16,449 nt of DNA, taken from contig CAZEJS010000037.1 of the NCBI GenBank assembly GCA_964512645.1, positions 1 to 16,449 of the forward strand, read 5' to 3'. The stretch comes from CAZEJS01 sp964512645 (GTDB lineage Bacteria; Actinomycetota; Geothermincolia; Fen-727; Anoxymicrobiaceae). The position numbers were made by a program, and so were the translations under genes. Below are positions 8,066 to 15,358 of this stretch, piece by piece; positions within the stretch are counted from its first letter, which is position 1; the number at the start of each line of letters is the position of its first letter. The notes under the pieces were generated by a model. The model searched no databases, was not told the origin of the DNA, and was given only the letters and a program-made list of their open reading frames with translations.

Positions 8066-8095
8066 TTGCCGCCGCGATGCATTATGGTCTACAAT
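8066..8095 (+). promoter_or_regulatory. sigma-70-like promoter of the first binding-protein gene
   Basis: TTGCCG (8066-8071) and TACAAT (8090-8095) are separated by 18 nt, a good housekeeping-type match. Transcription would begin near 8102 and give a leader of about 43 nt before the ATG. Short copies of CGCGAT lie at 8073, 8099 and 8116 around the core promoter. They could be operator half-sites but are easily due to chance in GC-rich DNA. Confidence 0.6.
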
Positions 8096-8144
8096 CCGCG
8101 CGATCCAGAGAAGTCCGCGATCGGGCTCAAAGGAGGGAGCAGTC

Positions 8145-9311
8145 ATGTTCAAGAAGAGTGCCGTGGCGGCCCTTGCGGTACTGGTGATCACCGCCAGCTT
8201 CTGCCTTCTCGCAGGCGGGTGCGGCAAGAAAGCCGAATCCGGCAGGTATAAGATTGGAGTGATAGTGTCGCTGTCCGGACCCGGCGCACCCCTCGGGCAG
8301 TCGGAGCAGAAGTCGATCAACCTCCTCAAGGACCAGCTCGAGAAGGACGGGGGAATCAACGGCCAGCCGGTTGAGTTCCTGGTTGAGGACGACGAGAGCG
8401 ATCCTGCCAAGGCAAGCGTCGCTGCGAACAAGCTGATCGAACAGGAGAAGGTCCCCGCGCTCATCGGATGCTCTACCACCGGATCGACGCTTGCCGTTGT
8501 GCCGATCGCGGAGAAAGCCGGGATACCGCTGGTATCGATGGCGGCTGGAACCCAGGTCACCCAGCCGGTGAAGAAATTCGTCTTCAGCGTCGCGCCCTCG
8601 GACGCGCTGGTCATCCGAAAGACGATGATGTACTTCAAAGACGTCATGAAGATCAACAAGCTAGCCATCCTCCACGACGCGAACGCCTACGGCACGGGTG
8701 GCGCCGACCAGGTCAAGGCCATGGCCCCCAGGTACGGGATCAACATAGTCGCCAGTGAGAGCTACGGCTCCGCCGACACCGACATGACCGCCCAGCTCAC
8801 CAAGATACAGCAGACTCCCGCCCAGGCCGTCCTTGTATGGGGGACGAACCCCGGCCCGGCGTCTATTGCCAAGAACATGCAGCAGCTCGGCATGAAGATC
8901 CCGTTCATAGGTTCGTCCGGTATCGCGAACAAGACGTTCATCAACCTCGCCGGCGGAGCGGCCAACGGGGTCATCTTCCCGGCGAGCAGGCTAATCCTTC
9001 CGAACACCATACCCGCGGGAAGCGAGTGGGCCAGGGTGGTCAAGGCTTTCGGCGCCGACTACAAGAAAACGCACAACGCCGACATTGACACGTTCGCCGC
9101 CCACGGCTGGGATGCCGGCAATATCGTAATATCGGCTTTCAGGGATGCCGGAGACGACAGCGCGCTGGTGCGTGACCATATCGAAAAGACCAAAGACTAC
9201 CCGGGAGCCGACGGCGTGTTTACTTACAAGCCGAAGGACCACGCCGGGCTCGATGTTGACGCGCTGGTGATGGTCCGCATAGAGAACGGCCAGTGGGTCG
9301 AGGCTAAGTAG
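8145..9311 (+). CDS. livK: Liv-type ABC transporter substrate-binding lipoprotein, copy 1
   Basis: This is an extracytoplasmic solute receptor of the branched-chain amino acid (HAAT, Peripla_BP_6) family, 388 residues. The N-terminus is a lipoprotein signal: FKK, a hydrophobic stretch 5-23 and AGGC, with C26 as the lipid-modified residue. The mature part starts with YKIGVIVSLSGP, typical of type I binding folds. AGGAGGGAG (8131-8139) precedes the ATG at 8145. The open frame continues upstream, but that extension lies over the promoter and would bury the signal peptide. It delivers a ligand to LivHMGF encoded downstream. The ligand cannot be read from the sequence: leucine, isoleucine and valine are the family default, but amides, aromatic acids and others are known. 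It is a clear paralogue of the next gene. Confidence 0.93.
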   Translation: MFKKSAVAALAVLVITASFCLLAGGCGKKAESGRYKIGVIVSLSGPGAPLGQSEQKSINLLKDQLEKDGGINGQPVEFLVEDDESDPAKASVAANKLIEQEKVPALIGCSTTGSTLAVVPIAEKAGIPLVSMAAGTQVTQPVKKFVFSVAPSDALVIRKTMMYFKDVMKINKLAILHDANAYGTGGADQVKAMAPRYGINIVASESYGSADTDMTAQLTKIQQTPAQAVLVWGTNPGPASIAKNMQQLGMKIPFIGSSGIANKTFINLAGGAANGVIFPASRLILPNTIPAGSEWARVVKAFGADYKKTHNADIDTFAAHGWDAGNIVISAFRDAGDDSALVRDHIEKTKDYPGADGVFTYKPKDHAGLDVDALVMVRIENGQWVEAK

Positions 9312-9331
9312 CGTCGCCCCGGGGGACGTCT

Positions 9332-9346
9332 TCCGGCGTGGCCGGA
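9332..9346 (+). other. perfect short hairpin after the first binding-protein gene
   Basis: TCCGGC-GTG-GCCGGA forms a 6-bp GC stem with a 3-nt loop 20 nt after the stop codon. No T-tract follows, so it is not a classic intrinsic terminator. It could protect the mRNA 3' end or pause polymerase. The rest of this 224-nt spacer (9312-9535) holds no gene that I can see. Confidence 0.35.
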
Positions 9347-9453
9347 GCCCGGCGCCGTTCACGGTTACCCGAACGGGACTGTCCCGGCGGCGCGCGCCGG
9401 AATTCGGGTGCCGGATGCCGGGACACGGCCGCGGCCTGCACGGGCGGTCTCTG

Positions 9454-9482
9454 TGGACATCGATTCGTTGTTATGCTTAAAT
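9454..9482 (+). promoter_or_regulatory. candidate promoter of the second binding-protein gene
   Basis: TGGACA (9454-9459) and TTAAAT (9477-9482) are 17 nt apart, with an extended -10 TGC just before the -10 box. They match the consensus at five and four of six positions and fall in the only AT-rich patch of the spacer. Transcription would start near 9489, giving a leader of about 47 nt. Confidence 0.5.
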
Positions 9483-9535
9483 TTTCTACTGCTACTTTTT
9501 GTGAGGACGGTGCCGCTTTGAGAAGGGGGATATCG

Positions 9536-10717
9536 ATGTTATCGAAGAAGGGCGCATTGAAGGTGTTCGCGCTCGTGCTGTGCGCCGCGGTCGTGGTCTC
9601 ACTCGGCGCGGCAGGCTGCGGGAAGAAGAAGGTCGATACTTCGAAGAGCGTCTACAAGATAGGGGCCGTCCTGTCGCTCTCGGGGCCTGCGTCTCCGCTC
9701 GGGCTGCCCGAAGAGAACTCTCTCAAGATGCTGGAAGAACAGCTCAACGCCGGTGAGGGTGTGGACGGACACAAGGTCCAGTTTGTCATCGAGGACGACG
9801 AGAGCGATCCGGCCAAGGCGAAGACTGCGATTACCAAACTCATTAACCAGGAGAAAGTGGCCGCCATAATCGGGTCCAGCTCCACCGGTGCCACGCTGGC
9901 CATGGTGCCGGTGGCCGAAGGCGCCCAGCTGCCGATGGTAAGCTGCGCGGCCGGAACGGCGATTACCAAGCCGGTGAAAAAGGTGATCTTCCGGACGCCG
10001 CCTACGGATTCGATGGCCATAGACAGGGTGCTGGCCTACCTGACGAAGAAGCTGAAGGTCAAGCAGATAGCCATCCTCCACGACGCGAACGCGTTCGGCA
10101 CCGGTGGCGCCGACGAACTCGCGCTGAAGGCTCCGAAAGTCGGCGTCTCCGTCGTGGCCAAAGAGAGCTACGGCTCCACCGACACCGATATGACGGCGCA
10201 GCTGACGAAGATACAGCAGACCCCGGCCCAGGCGCTGGTCGTGTGGGGCACCAACCCGGGACCGGCTTCGATCGCGAAGAACATGCAGCAACTGGGCATG
10301 ACCATCCCGTTTATCGGGAGTCACGGCATCGCCAACAAGACGTTCATAACGCTCGCCGGTTCCGCCGCGAACGGGGTCGTATTCCCCGCCGGCAGGATGT
10401 TGATACCGACCTCCATCCCCTCAGGAACTGAATGGAGGAACGCCGTAGACAAGTTCCTAATCGACTACAAGGCCAAGTACAACAAGGACGCCGACACTTT
10501 CGCCGCGCACGGATGGGACGCCGGGCTCATCATCACAGACGCGATGAAGGCCGCCGGAACCGACAAGGCCCTTCTGCAGAGTGCCATCCAGAAGACCAAG
10601 GGCCTGGTTGGCATTGACGGCATTTACAACTACTCCGCCACCGATCACGACGGTCTGAATGTCAACGACCTGATCATCATCAAGATCGAGAACGGGGCGT
10701 GGACTGAGGACAAGTAA
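9536..10717 (+). CDS. livK: Liv-type ABC transporter substrate-binding lipoprotein, copy 2
   Basis: This is a second lipid-anchored solute receptor of the same family, 393 residues. MLSKKGALK is followed by a hydrophobic stretch and GAAGC, with C28 as the lipidation site. The ATG at 9536 follows AAGGGGG (9523-9529); the longer upstream frame adds only GC-rich unconserved sequence. It shares long blocks with copy 1: EDDESDPAKA, TAQLTKIQQTPAQ, VWGTNPGPASIAKNMQQLGM, IPFIGS, GIANKTFI and DTFAAHGWDAG. The signal peptide and the last hundred residues differ more. The two probably share one membrane complex and may differ in ligand. A strong terminator follows, so most transcripts from its promoter should end before livH. 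This would favour an excess of receptor over permease. Confidence 0.93.
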   Translation: MLSKKGALKVFALVLCAAVVVSLGAAGCGKKKVDTSKSVYKIGAVLSLSGPASPLGLPEENSLKMLEEQLNAGEGVDGHKVQFVIEDDESDPAKAKTAITKLINQEKVAAIIGSSSTGATLAMVPVAEGAQLPMVSCAAGTAITKPVKKVIFRTPPTDSMAIDRVLAYLTKKLKVKQIAILHDANAFGTGGADELALKAPKVGVSVVAKESYGSTDTDMTAQLTKIQQTPAQALVVWGTNPGPASIAKNMQQLGMTIPFIGSHGIANKTFITLAGSAANGVVFPAGRMLIPTSIPSGTEWRNAVDKFLIDYKAKYNKDADTFAAHGWDAGLIITDAMKAAGTDKALLQSAIQKTKGLVGIDGIYNYSATDHDGLNVNDLIIIKIENGAWTEDK

Positions 10718-10748
10718 GCCCGGGAACGCCGATACTGGCCAATCCAAG

Positions 10749-10783
10749 CAGGCTGGGTCTTCTCGAGGGCCTGGCCTGTTTTT
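10749..10783 (+). terminator. intrinsic terminator between the second binding protein and livH
   Basis: CAGGCTGGGTC (10749-10759) pairs with GGCCTGGCCTG (10768-10778) as an 11-bp stem with three G-U pairs and an 8-nt loop. TTTTT follows at 10779-10783. It lies 31 nt after the livK stop and 20 nt before the livH start. No separate promoter for livH is evident, so it probably acts as a partial terminator setting receptor-to-permease ratio. Confidence 0.8.
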
Positions 10784-10803
10784 CTGAAGGGAGAAGAGCG
10801 TCA

Positions 10804-11769
10804 TTGCGGACCGGTGACTCGAGGCAGATGAAGGTCCTCTGGGGCTCGGCCATCCTTGTTGCGGTCATCGTGCTGGTCACCCTGATGGACAAGAGGGCCA
10901 TCGGGCTTCAGTGGGTGCTATCCGGCCTCACCGTGGGAAGCATCTATGCGCTGGTAGCCATAGGGTTCTCGATCATCTATTCGAGCACCAGGGTGATAAA
11001 TTTCGCCCAGGGCGGGTTCAGCATGCTGGGCGGCATGCTGATGTACACCCTGGCGGTGAGGGGGCAACTGCCGGCGTGGCTGGGCTTCCTGCTCGCGGTG
11101 CTTGTTGTCACCGCTTTCGGCGCCGGGTTCGAGAAAGCGGTCATACACCCCATGCGCGATCATTCGACAATAACCGTGATAATCGTGACCATCGGTCTGT
11201 CTATATTCATGACCGCGGTGGCCAAGTGGATCTGGGGAACCGACCCTGTGAAAATAGCCTCGTTCTCCGGGGAGAGGCCGCTCCGCTTTCTGGGGGCTTC
11301 GGTCGTGCCACAGAGCCTTTGGGTCTTCGGGTTCACCATCGTTGCCGTCGTGCTGGTGTTCCTGTTCTTCAACAGGACGCTGCTCGGCAAGGGAATGCGG
11401 GCAGCGGCCGACAATCCCGACGCGGCCAGCCTGGTCGGCGTCAGCTCTTCGACGAGCTCGCTGGTCGCCTGGACGATCGCGTCGGCGTTGGGCGCCGCGG
11501 CGGGAGTGGTGATAGCACCGATACATTTCGCCTCCTACAGCGTTGGCACCGCGCTCGGGCTCAAGGGGTTCACCGCGGCCGTGCTTGGCGGGCTGGGCAG
11601 CGCGCCGGGGGCTGTTGTCGGCGGCCTGGTCCTGGGCGTGATCGAGCAGATCACGGCGGGCTACCTGCCTTCGGGGTACAAAGACGCCGTCGCTTTCCTG
11701 ATATTGATACTGGTGTTGCTGATCAGGCCTCAGGGCCTGCTCGGCAAATCGGAAGACGTGAAGGTGTAG
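10804..11769 (+). CDS. livH: Liv-type ABC transporter permease LivH
   Basis: This is an integral membrane subunit of the amino acid importer, 321 residues. GSIYALVAIGFSIIYSSTRVI (from 45) and FAQGGFSMLGGM are the classic LivH N-terminal helices. The cytoplasmic coupling loop, which contacts the ATPases, is GKGMRAAADNPDAASLVGV near 195-213. LGGLGSAPGAVVGG and LIRPQGLLG close the protein. It is about 25-30 residues longer than many LivH proteins because of an extra N-terminal hydrophobic segment (11-28). The start is a TTG at 10804 after GAAGGGAGA (10786-10794). An ATG at 10828 is possible but has a weaker ribosome site. It is followed after 1 nt by livM. Confidence 0.95.
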   Translation: MRTGDSRQMKVLWGSAILVAVIVLVTLMDKRAIGLQWVLSGLTVGSIYALVAIGFSIIYSSTRVINFAQGGFSMLGGMLMYTLAVRGQLPAWLGFLLAVLVVTAFGAGFEKAVIHPMRDHSTITVIIVTIGLSIFMTAVAKWIWGTDPVKIASFSGERPLRFLGASVVPQSLWVFGFTIVAVVLVFLFFNRTLLGKGMRAAADNPDAASLVGVSSSTSSLVAWTIASALGAAAGVVIAPIHFASYSVGTALGLKGFTAAVLGGLGSAPGAVVGGLVLGVIEQITAGYLPSGYKDAVAFLILILVLLIRPQGLLGKSEDVKV

Positions 11770-11770
11770 C

Positions 11771-12859
11771 TTGGACAGAAGAAAGCTGCATGCCGGGGAC
11801 GACCCCGGCTGGCGCGGCTACCGGACGCTAATGGTTGTCACGGTGTTCGTAATGGTCCTTCCCGCGTGGGCGAGGCTCATCCCGGGTGACGTGCTCCATA
11901 TGGACATCGTAAACCTCATGGTGCTCTCCGGGATATACGCGTGTGTGGTTATCGGACTGAACCTCCTTTTCGGGTACGCCGGTCAGATATCTCTCGGACA
12001 TGCGGCGTTTTTCGGGATCGGCGCCTACACCACGGCGATACTCTGCACGAAAGTCCACGGCTTCCCCACACCCCTGGGCGTCCTGGCGGGCGCGCTGCTG
12101 GCCGCCGCCGTCGGATGGCTGGTGGGAAAACCGGTCCTGCGTCTGAAAGGCAACTACCTGGCCATGGCCACGCTGGGCCTCGGGGAGATAGCGTTCATAC
12201 TGTTTCAGCAGGTAAAGGGGCTGACCGGCGGGACTGTGGGAATCCTGGATATCCCGCCTCTCTCGGTCTTCGGGCTCAAGTTCGATACCGACCTCAAGTA
12301 CTATTTCGTGGTCTGGGCGATCGTCATGCTGCTCATGCTCCTCTCTATCAACCTGATACGTTCAAGGGTCGGCCGCGCGCTGCGCGCCCTTCACTCCAGC
12401 GAGGTCGCCGCCGACGCCATGGGCGTAAATACCGGGCGCTACAAGACCAACGTCTTCATCCTGTCAGCGGGGTTCGCCGGCCTGGGCGGCGCGCTCTTCG
12501 CGCTGTTCCAGAAGTACATCAATCCGGAATCGTTCGTCCTCTCCGTTTCCATACTCTTCGTCACCATGGTCGTTGTCGGTGGGATGGGGGATATCTGGGG
12601 CGGACTGATCGGCGTTGTGCTGCTGACGTTTCTTCCGTCGGTAATCCAGGCGCTGCCGCAATGGATTCCGGGGATGCCGCCCGGCCTCACCAACTTCAGC
12701 AACTACCAGCTGGTGCTCTATGGGCTGTTGCTCATACTCTTCATGATGTTCCTCCCCAAGGGCGTGGCGTTCGGCCTGTCCAGGGCGGGGGCGGGACTTC
12801 GCCTGCGGGCCCGGCATCTCGTCGAGCGCTACCGGGCCCGGAAAGTGGAGGGTAGCTGA
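11771..12859 (+). CDS. livM: Liv-type ABC transporter permease LivM
   Basis: This is the second permease subunit and partner of LivH, 362 residues. The signature GYAGQISLGHAAFFGIGAY lies at 68-86. The cytoplasmic coupling loop is near 198-220 (RVGRALRALHSSEVAADAMGVN, part). VVGGMGDIWGGLIG and the LPKG turn near the end are family features. The C-terminus has a strongly basic cytoplasmic tail of roughly 25 residues. The start is a TTG at 11771, 1 nt after the livH stop, with AAGGTG just before. An ATG at 11831 would remove 20 hydrophilic residues and leave the first helix intact. The stop overlaps the livG ATG by one base, which suggests coupled translation. Confidence 0.94.
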   Translation: MDRRKLHAGDDPGWRGYRTLMVVTVFVMVLPAWARLIPGDVLHMDIVNLMVLSGIYACVVIGLNLLFGYAGQISLGHAAFFGIGAYTTAILCTKVHGFPTPLGVLAGALLAAAVGWLVGKPVLRLKGNYLAMATLGLGEIAFILFQQVKGLTGGTVGILDIPPLSVFGLKFDTDLKYYFVVWAIVMLLMLLSINLIRSRVGRALRALHSSEVAADAMGVNTGRYKTNVFILSAGFAGLGGALFALFQKYINPESFVLSVSILFVTMVVVGGMGDIWGGLIGVVLLTFLPSVIQALPQWIPGMPPGLTNFSNYQLVLYGLLLILFMMFLPKGVAFGLSRAGAGLRLRARHLVERYRARKVEGS

Positions 12860-13629
12860 TGGAGGAGAGGCCGCTCCTACGGGTTACCGGGATCACCAGG
12901 AGGTTCGGAGGGCTTGCCGCCCTCAAGGACGTATCCTTCGACGTTTTGGCCGGCGAGATAAAAGCGATGATAGGGCCGAACGGCGCCGGGAAGACAACCA
13001 TGTTCGACGTGCTGACCGGCATCCTGCCGCCCACGGCCGGCTCGGTCGAGCTCAAGGGGGAAGCCGTCATCGGCAGGAGGCCCGACGAGATCACCAGGCT
13101 CGGCATGGTGCGGACCTTCCAGACGATACGCCTGTTCGAGGGCATGACCTCGCTCGAGAACGTGATGGTAGGGTGCCACTGCCGCACGAGCTCGGGCTTC
13201 TTCGGCTGCGCGCTCAGGCTCCCTTCCGCGAAAAGGGAAGAGGCCCGGATCAGGGAAGAAGCGATGGAGGCGCTGGTGGACGTCGGGCTGGAGACGAGGG
13301 CCGACGAGATAGGGACCAACCTGCCGTACGGACAGCAGCGCCTCCTGGAGCTGGCAAGGGCGCTGGCGAGCAGGCCGGATATACTCCTGCTCGACGAACC
13401 CGCAGCCGGGCTTAACCAGTACGAGACCGGCGAGCTCTCCCGTCTTCTGTCGGGGTTCAGAGACAGGGGTCTGACCATACTCGTGGTCGAGCACGACATG
13501 GGCCTGGTGATGAACATATCCGACGAAATAGTCGTCCTCGACTACGGGGTTACGATCGCCCGGGGCACCCCGGAAAAGATCCGAAACGACCCACGGGTCA
13601 TCGAGGCATACCTGGGAATCGAGGCCTGA
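12859..13629 (+). CDS. livG: Liv-type ABC transporter ATPase LivG
   Basis: This is the cytoplasmic ATP-binding subunit, 256 residues. Walker A is GPNGAGKTT at 39-47 and the Q-loop residue is Q89. The ABC signature appears as LPYGQQR (155-161), the form usual for LivG. Walker B is ILLLDE at 175-180 and the switch histidine is H212 in VVEHD. The insertion between Q-loop and signature (about 104-130) is usual for LivG. The protein ends with EAYLG, as expected. It pairs with LivF to power LivHM. GGAGGGTAG (12848-12856) lies just before the ATG. Confidence 0.96.
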   Translation: MEERPLLRVTGITRRFGGLAALKDVSFDVLAGEIKAMIGPNGAGKTTMFDVLTGILPPTAGSVELKGEAVIGRRPDEITRLGMVRTFQTIRLFEGMTSLENVMVGCHCRTSSGFFGCALRLPSAKREEARIREEAMEALVDVGLETRADEIGTNLPYGQQRLLELARALASRPDILLLDEPAAGLNQYETGELSRLLSGFRDRGLTILVVEHDMGLVMNISDEIVVLDYGVTIARGTPEKIRNDPRVIEAYLGIEA

Positions 13630-13630
13630 G

Positions 13631-14338
13631 ATGCTGAGGGTGGAGAAACTGTCAACTTTCTACGGCAACATCCAGGCGCTGCGCGACGTGACCGTCCGAG
13701 CGCGCAGGGGCAAGATCACCACCATCATCGGGGCGAACGGGGCCGGCAAATCAACGCTGCTCCGCACGGTGACAGGCCTCAACAAGGCACGGCACGGACT
13801 GGTGATCTATGAAGACCGCGACATAACGAATTCCAAGACCAGCAGGATAGTCCACTCCGGCATTTCTCTGGTCCCTCAGGGCCGGCAGGTGTTCAGCGAC
13901 ATGACGGTTTACGAGAACCTGGCACTGGGGGCTTACGTGAGACGATTCTCCGACCGCTCCGATGTCAACGAAGACCTGGAGATGGTGTACGACCTGTTCC
14001 CCGTGCTGAAGGAGAGGAAGAAACAGGTCGCCGGAACGCTGTCCGGCGGGGAGCAGCAGATGCTCGCGGTGGGGCGCGCCTTGATGTCCAGGCCGAAACT
14101 GCTGCTGCTGGACGAGCCGTCAATGGGTCTGGCCCCCCGGGTCATCCGATCTATCTTCGAGACGTTGTTCAAGTTGCACGAGCAGGGCCTGACCATACTC
14201 CTGATAGAACAGGATGCGAAAATAGCCCTGGAGACGGCCGATTACGGGTACGTGATGAAAACCGGAAAGGTGGCCCTCGAAGGGGAAGCCGCGGAGCTTC
14301 TGGAGAACGAAGAGGTAAGGAATATCTATCTGGGGTAG
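13631..14338 (+). CDS. livF: Liv-type ABC transporter ATPase LivF
   Basis: This is the second cytoplasmic ATPase subunit, 235 residues. Walker A is GANGAGKST at 34-42, the Q-loop is PQGR at 82-85, the signature is LSGGEQQ at 137-143 and Walker B is LLLLDE at 157-162. The switch position is IEQD, with glutamine replacing histidine as is normal for LivF. The ATG begins 1 nt after the livG stop, within a region that offers only a weak ribosome site (GAGGCCTGAG), so translation is probably coupled. It is followed after 7 nt by hisI, so the two are almost certainly on one transcript. Confidence 0.96.
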   Translation: MLRVEKLSTFYGNIQALRDVTVRARRGKITTIIGANGAGKSTLLRTVTGLNKARHGLVIYEDRDITNSKTSRIVHSGISLVPQGRQVFSDMTVYENLALGAYVRRFSDRSDVNEDLEMVYDLFPVLKERKKQVAGTLSGGEQQMLAVGRALMSRPKLLLLDEPSMGLAPRVIRSIFETLFKLHEQGLTILLIEQDAKIALETADYGYVMKTGKVALEGEAAELLENEEVRNIYLG

Positions 14339-14345
14339 GTGAGAG

Positions 14346-14690
14346 ATGTCTGAAGGAGAGGTCCGGGTGGAGGGTCCGCGGGACATCGGCTTCGACGAAA
14401 AGGGCCTGGTGCCCGCGATCGTCCAGGAGGACGGCACCGGCGAGGTGCTCATGCTCGCGTATATGAACCTGGAGTCCCTGGAGAAGACGCTGGAGACGGG
14501 TAGGACGTGGTTCTACTCCCGGAGCAGGAGAGAACTGTGGCCGAAGGGGGAAACGAGCGGTCACGTCCAGAACGTGAAGAGCGTCCACTACGACTGCGAC
14601 GCCGACACGCTGCTGGTCAAGGTTGACCAGGTGGGAGCCGCGTGCCATACGGGGGAACACTCCTGCTTCTACAGACGCCTTTTTCCCTGA
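14346..14690 (+). CDS. hisI: phosphoribosyl-AMP cyclohydrolase
   Basis: HisI opens the adenine ring of phosphoribosyl-AMP, the third step of histidine synthesis. The protein has 114 residues and lacks a HisE (PRATP pyrophosphatase) domain, so it is the single-function form. The metal site DCDAD (83-87), the zinc cysteines C100 and C107 (ACHTGEHSC) and WPKGETSGHVQNV are all present. AGGTGAGAG just before the ATG is a plausible ribosome site, partly overlapping the livF stop. It is separated from the other his genes by the six-gene transport cassette, yet sits only 7 nt after livF. It has no promoter of its own that I can see and depends on readthrough from the liv unit. Confidence 0.96.
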   Translation: MSEGEVRVEGPRDIGFDEKGLVPAIVQEDGTGEVLMLAYMNLESLEKTLETGRTWFYSRSRRELWPKGETSGHVQNVKSVHYDCDADTLLVKVDQVGAACHTGEHSCFYRRLFP

Positions 14691-14747
14691 AGGAAGGCGG
14701 CCTCTCCACCGGCGTCAACAAGCCTGTGGGTCTCCGTGGTCCCATGT

Positions 14748-14769
14748 TAGGATTGAGACGAAGCGTCTC
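14748..14769 (+). promoter_or_regulatory. candidate extended -10 promoter with adjacent inverted repeat
   Basis: TGTTAGGAT (14745-14753) resembles an extended -10 element, though no good -35 is present. Immediately downstream GAGACG (14755-14760), AAG and CGTCTC (14764-14769) form a perfect 6-bp inverted repeat over the predicted start of transcription. That is where a repressor site would lie. It is 20 nt before the start of a small winged-helix-like gene, so autoregulation is conceivable. In the RNA it would be a small hairpin near the 5' end. Confidence 0.35.
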
Positions 14770-14789
14770 GCACGGAAGCGGGGAGAGGC

Positions 14790-15149
14790 TTGTCTCTAGA
14801 AGATATCGCTCCGGAAGTCATCGAATTCGTTGACAGGTATATCGACCAGTTCGCCGACTGGGACGTACTGGCATGCTTCCACGACAACCCGGACCTCGAG
14901 AGGCGGGCGTCGGCCGTTGCCCTGGAGGTCGGGCGCCCGCGATCGGCCGTAGACCCGGTCATGCGCGCGCTGGTTGAAAAAGGCGTGCTGGCCGCCGAGG
15001 AAGACGAAGGGCCTGATCCCGGCTACACTTACGTGGCCGGAGCTGAGTTCCGTAAATCAATGGACGAGTTCCTTGCAGCGGCGAGAGACAGGACAAACCG
15101 TCTCGCCATCGTAGGGAAGATCCTCCAGAAGGAGACGAGAAAGCTCTGA
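14790..15149 (+). CDS. small winged-helix-like protein of unknown function
   Basis: I do not recognise this 119-residue protein by name. Residues 25-83 read like a winged helix-turn-helix: a helix from WDVLACFHDNP, a helix ERRASAVALEVG, a turn RP, a recognition-like helix SAVDPVMRALVEKG, then VLAAEE and YTYV as wing strands. The C-terminal part (85-119) is a charged helix, perhaps for dimer formation. The N-terminal part is acidic. It could be a MarR/PadR-like transcription regulator, or a wHTH used for protein contacts. There is no ligand or metal motif. The start is a TTG at 14790 close behind GGGAGAGG (14781-14788). It lies 99 nt after hisI and 106 nt before tRNA-Gly. Confidence 0.75.
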   Translation: MSLEDIAPEVIEFVDRYIDQFADWDVLACFHDNPDLERRASAVALEVGRPRSAVDPVMRALVEKGVLAAEEDEGPDPGYTYVAGAEFRKSMDEFLAAARDRTNRLAIVGKILQKETRKL

Positions 15150-15217
15150 GGTCTGTCACGCAACCTCCTGTCTGCCCAGGGCATCCCGCCGCCTGCCGGA
15201 GTGTGACGCAGCGCTGT

Positions 15218-15246
15218 TTGACACCCCGGTTGCCGTTACCTAGAAT
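15218..15246 (+). promoter_or_regulatory. strong promoter of tRNA-Gly
   Basis: TTGACA (15218-15223) is a perfect -35 hexamer. TAGAAT (15241-15246) matches the -10 consensus at five of six positions, with a 17-nt spacer. Transcription would begin near 15253, just before the tRNA at 15256. It is the best promoter in the window, as expected for a stable RNA. Confidence 0.85.
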
Positions 15247-15255
15247 CAACCCCGA

Positions 15256-15331
15256 GCGGGAGTAGCTCAGTTGGTAGAGCGCGACCTTGCCAAGGTCGAG
15301 GTCGCCGGTTCGAGCCCGGTCTCCCGCTCCA
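15256..15331 (+). tRNA. tRNA-Gly (anticodon GCC)
   Basis: This is a full cloverleaf of 76 nt with an encoded CCA. The acceptor arms are GCGGGAG and CTCCCGC. The D stem is GCTC/GAGC, the anticodon stem CGACC/GGTCG, and the loop TTGCCAA carries anticodon GCC. The T arm has GGTTCGAGCCC with a GCCGG/CCGGT stem (one G-U pair). No terminator follows; a membrane protein frame begins 27 nt downstream. Confidence 0.98.
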
Positions 15332-15358
15332 TCTATTTCTCGAGATCGCGAGCGTGAA

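Noticed and set aside
9312..9535. Small gene or riboswitch between the two binding-protein genes
   Set aside because: No frame with a sensible start and ribosome site, and no conserved riboswitch core recognised. The stretch is explained by a hairpin and a promoter.
14676..14699. CGCCTT/AAGGCG inverted repeat over the hisI stop as a terminator
   Set aside because: The T run is inside the 5' arm rather than after the stem, and the sequence after the stem is GC-rich.
15287..15358. Extension of the membrane protein back into tRNA-Gly
   Set aside because: The frame is open there, but an ATG within the tRNA would give a charged arginine-rich tail before the first membrane helix, and the tRNA structure fully explains those bases.
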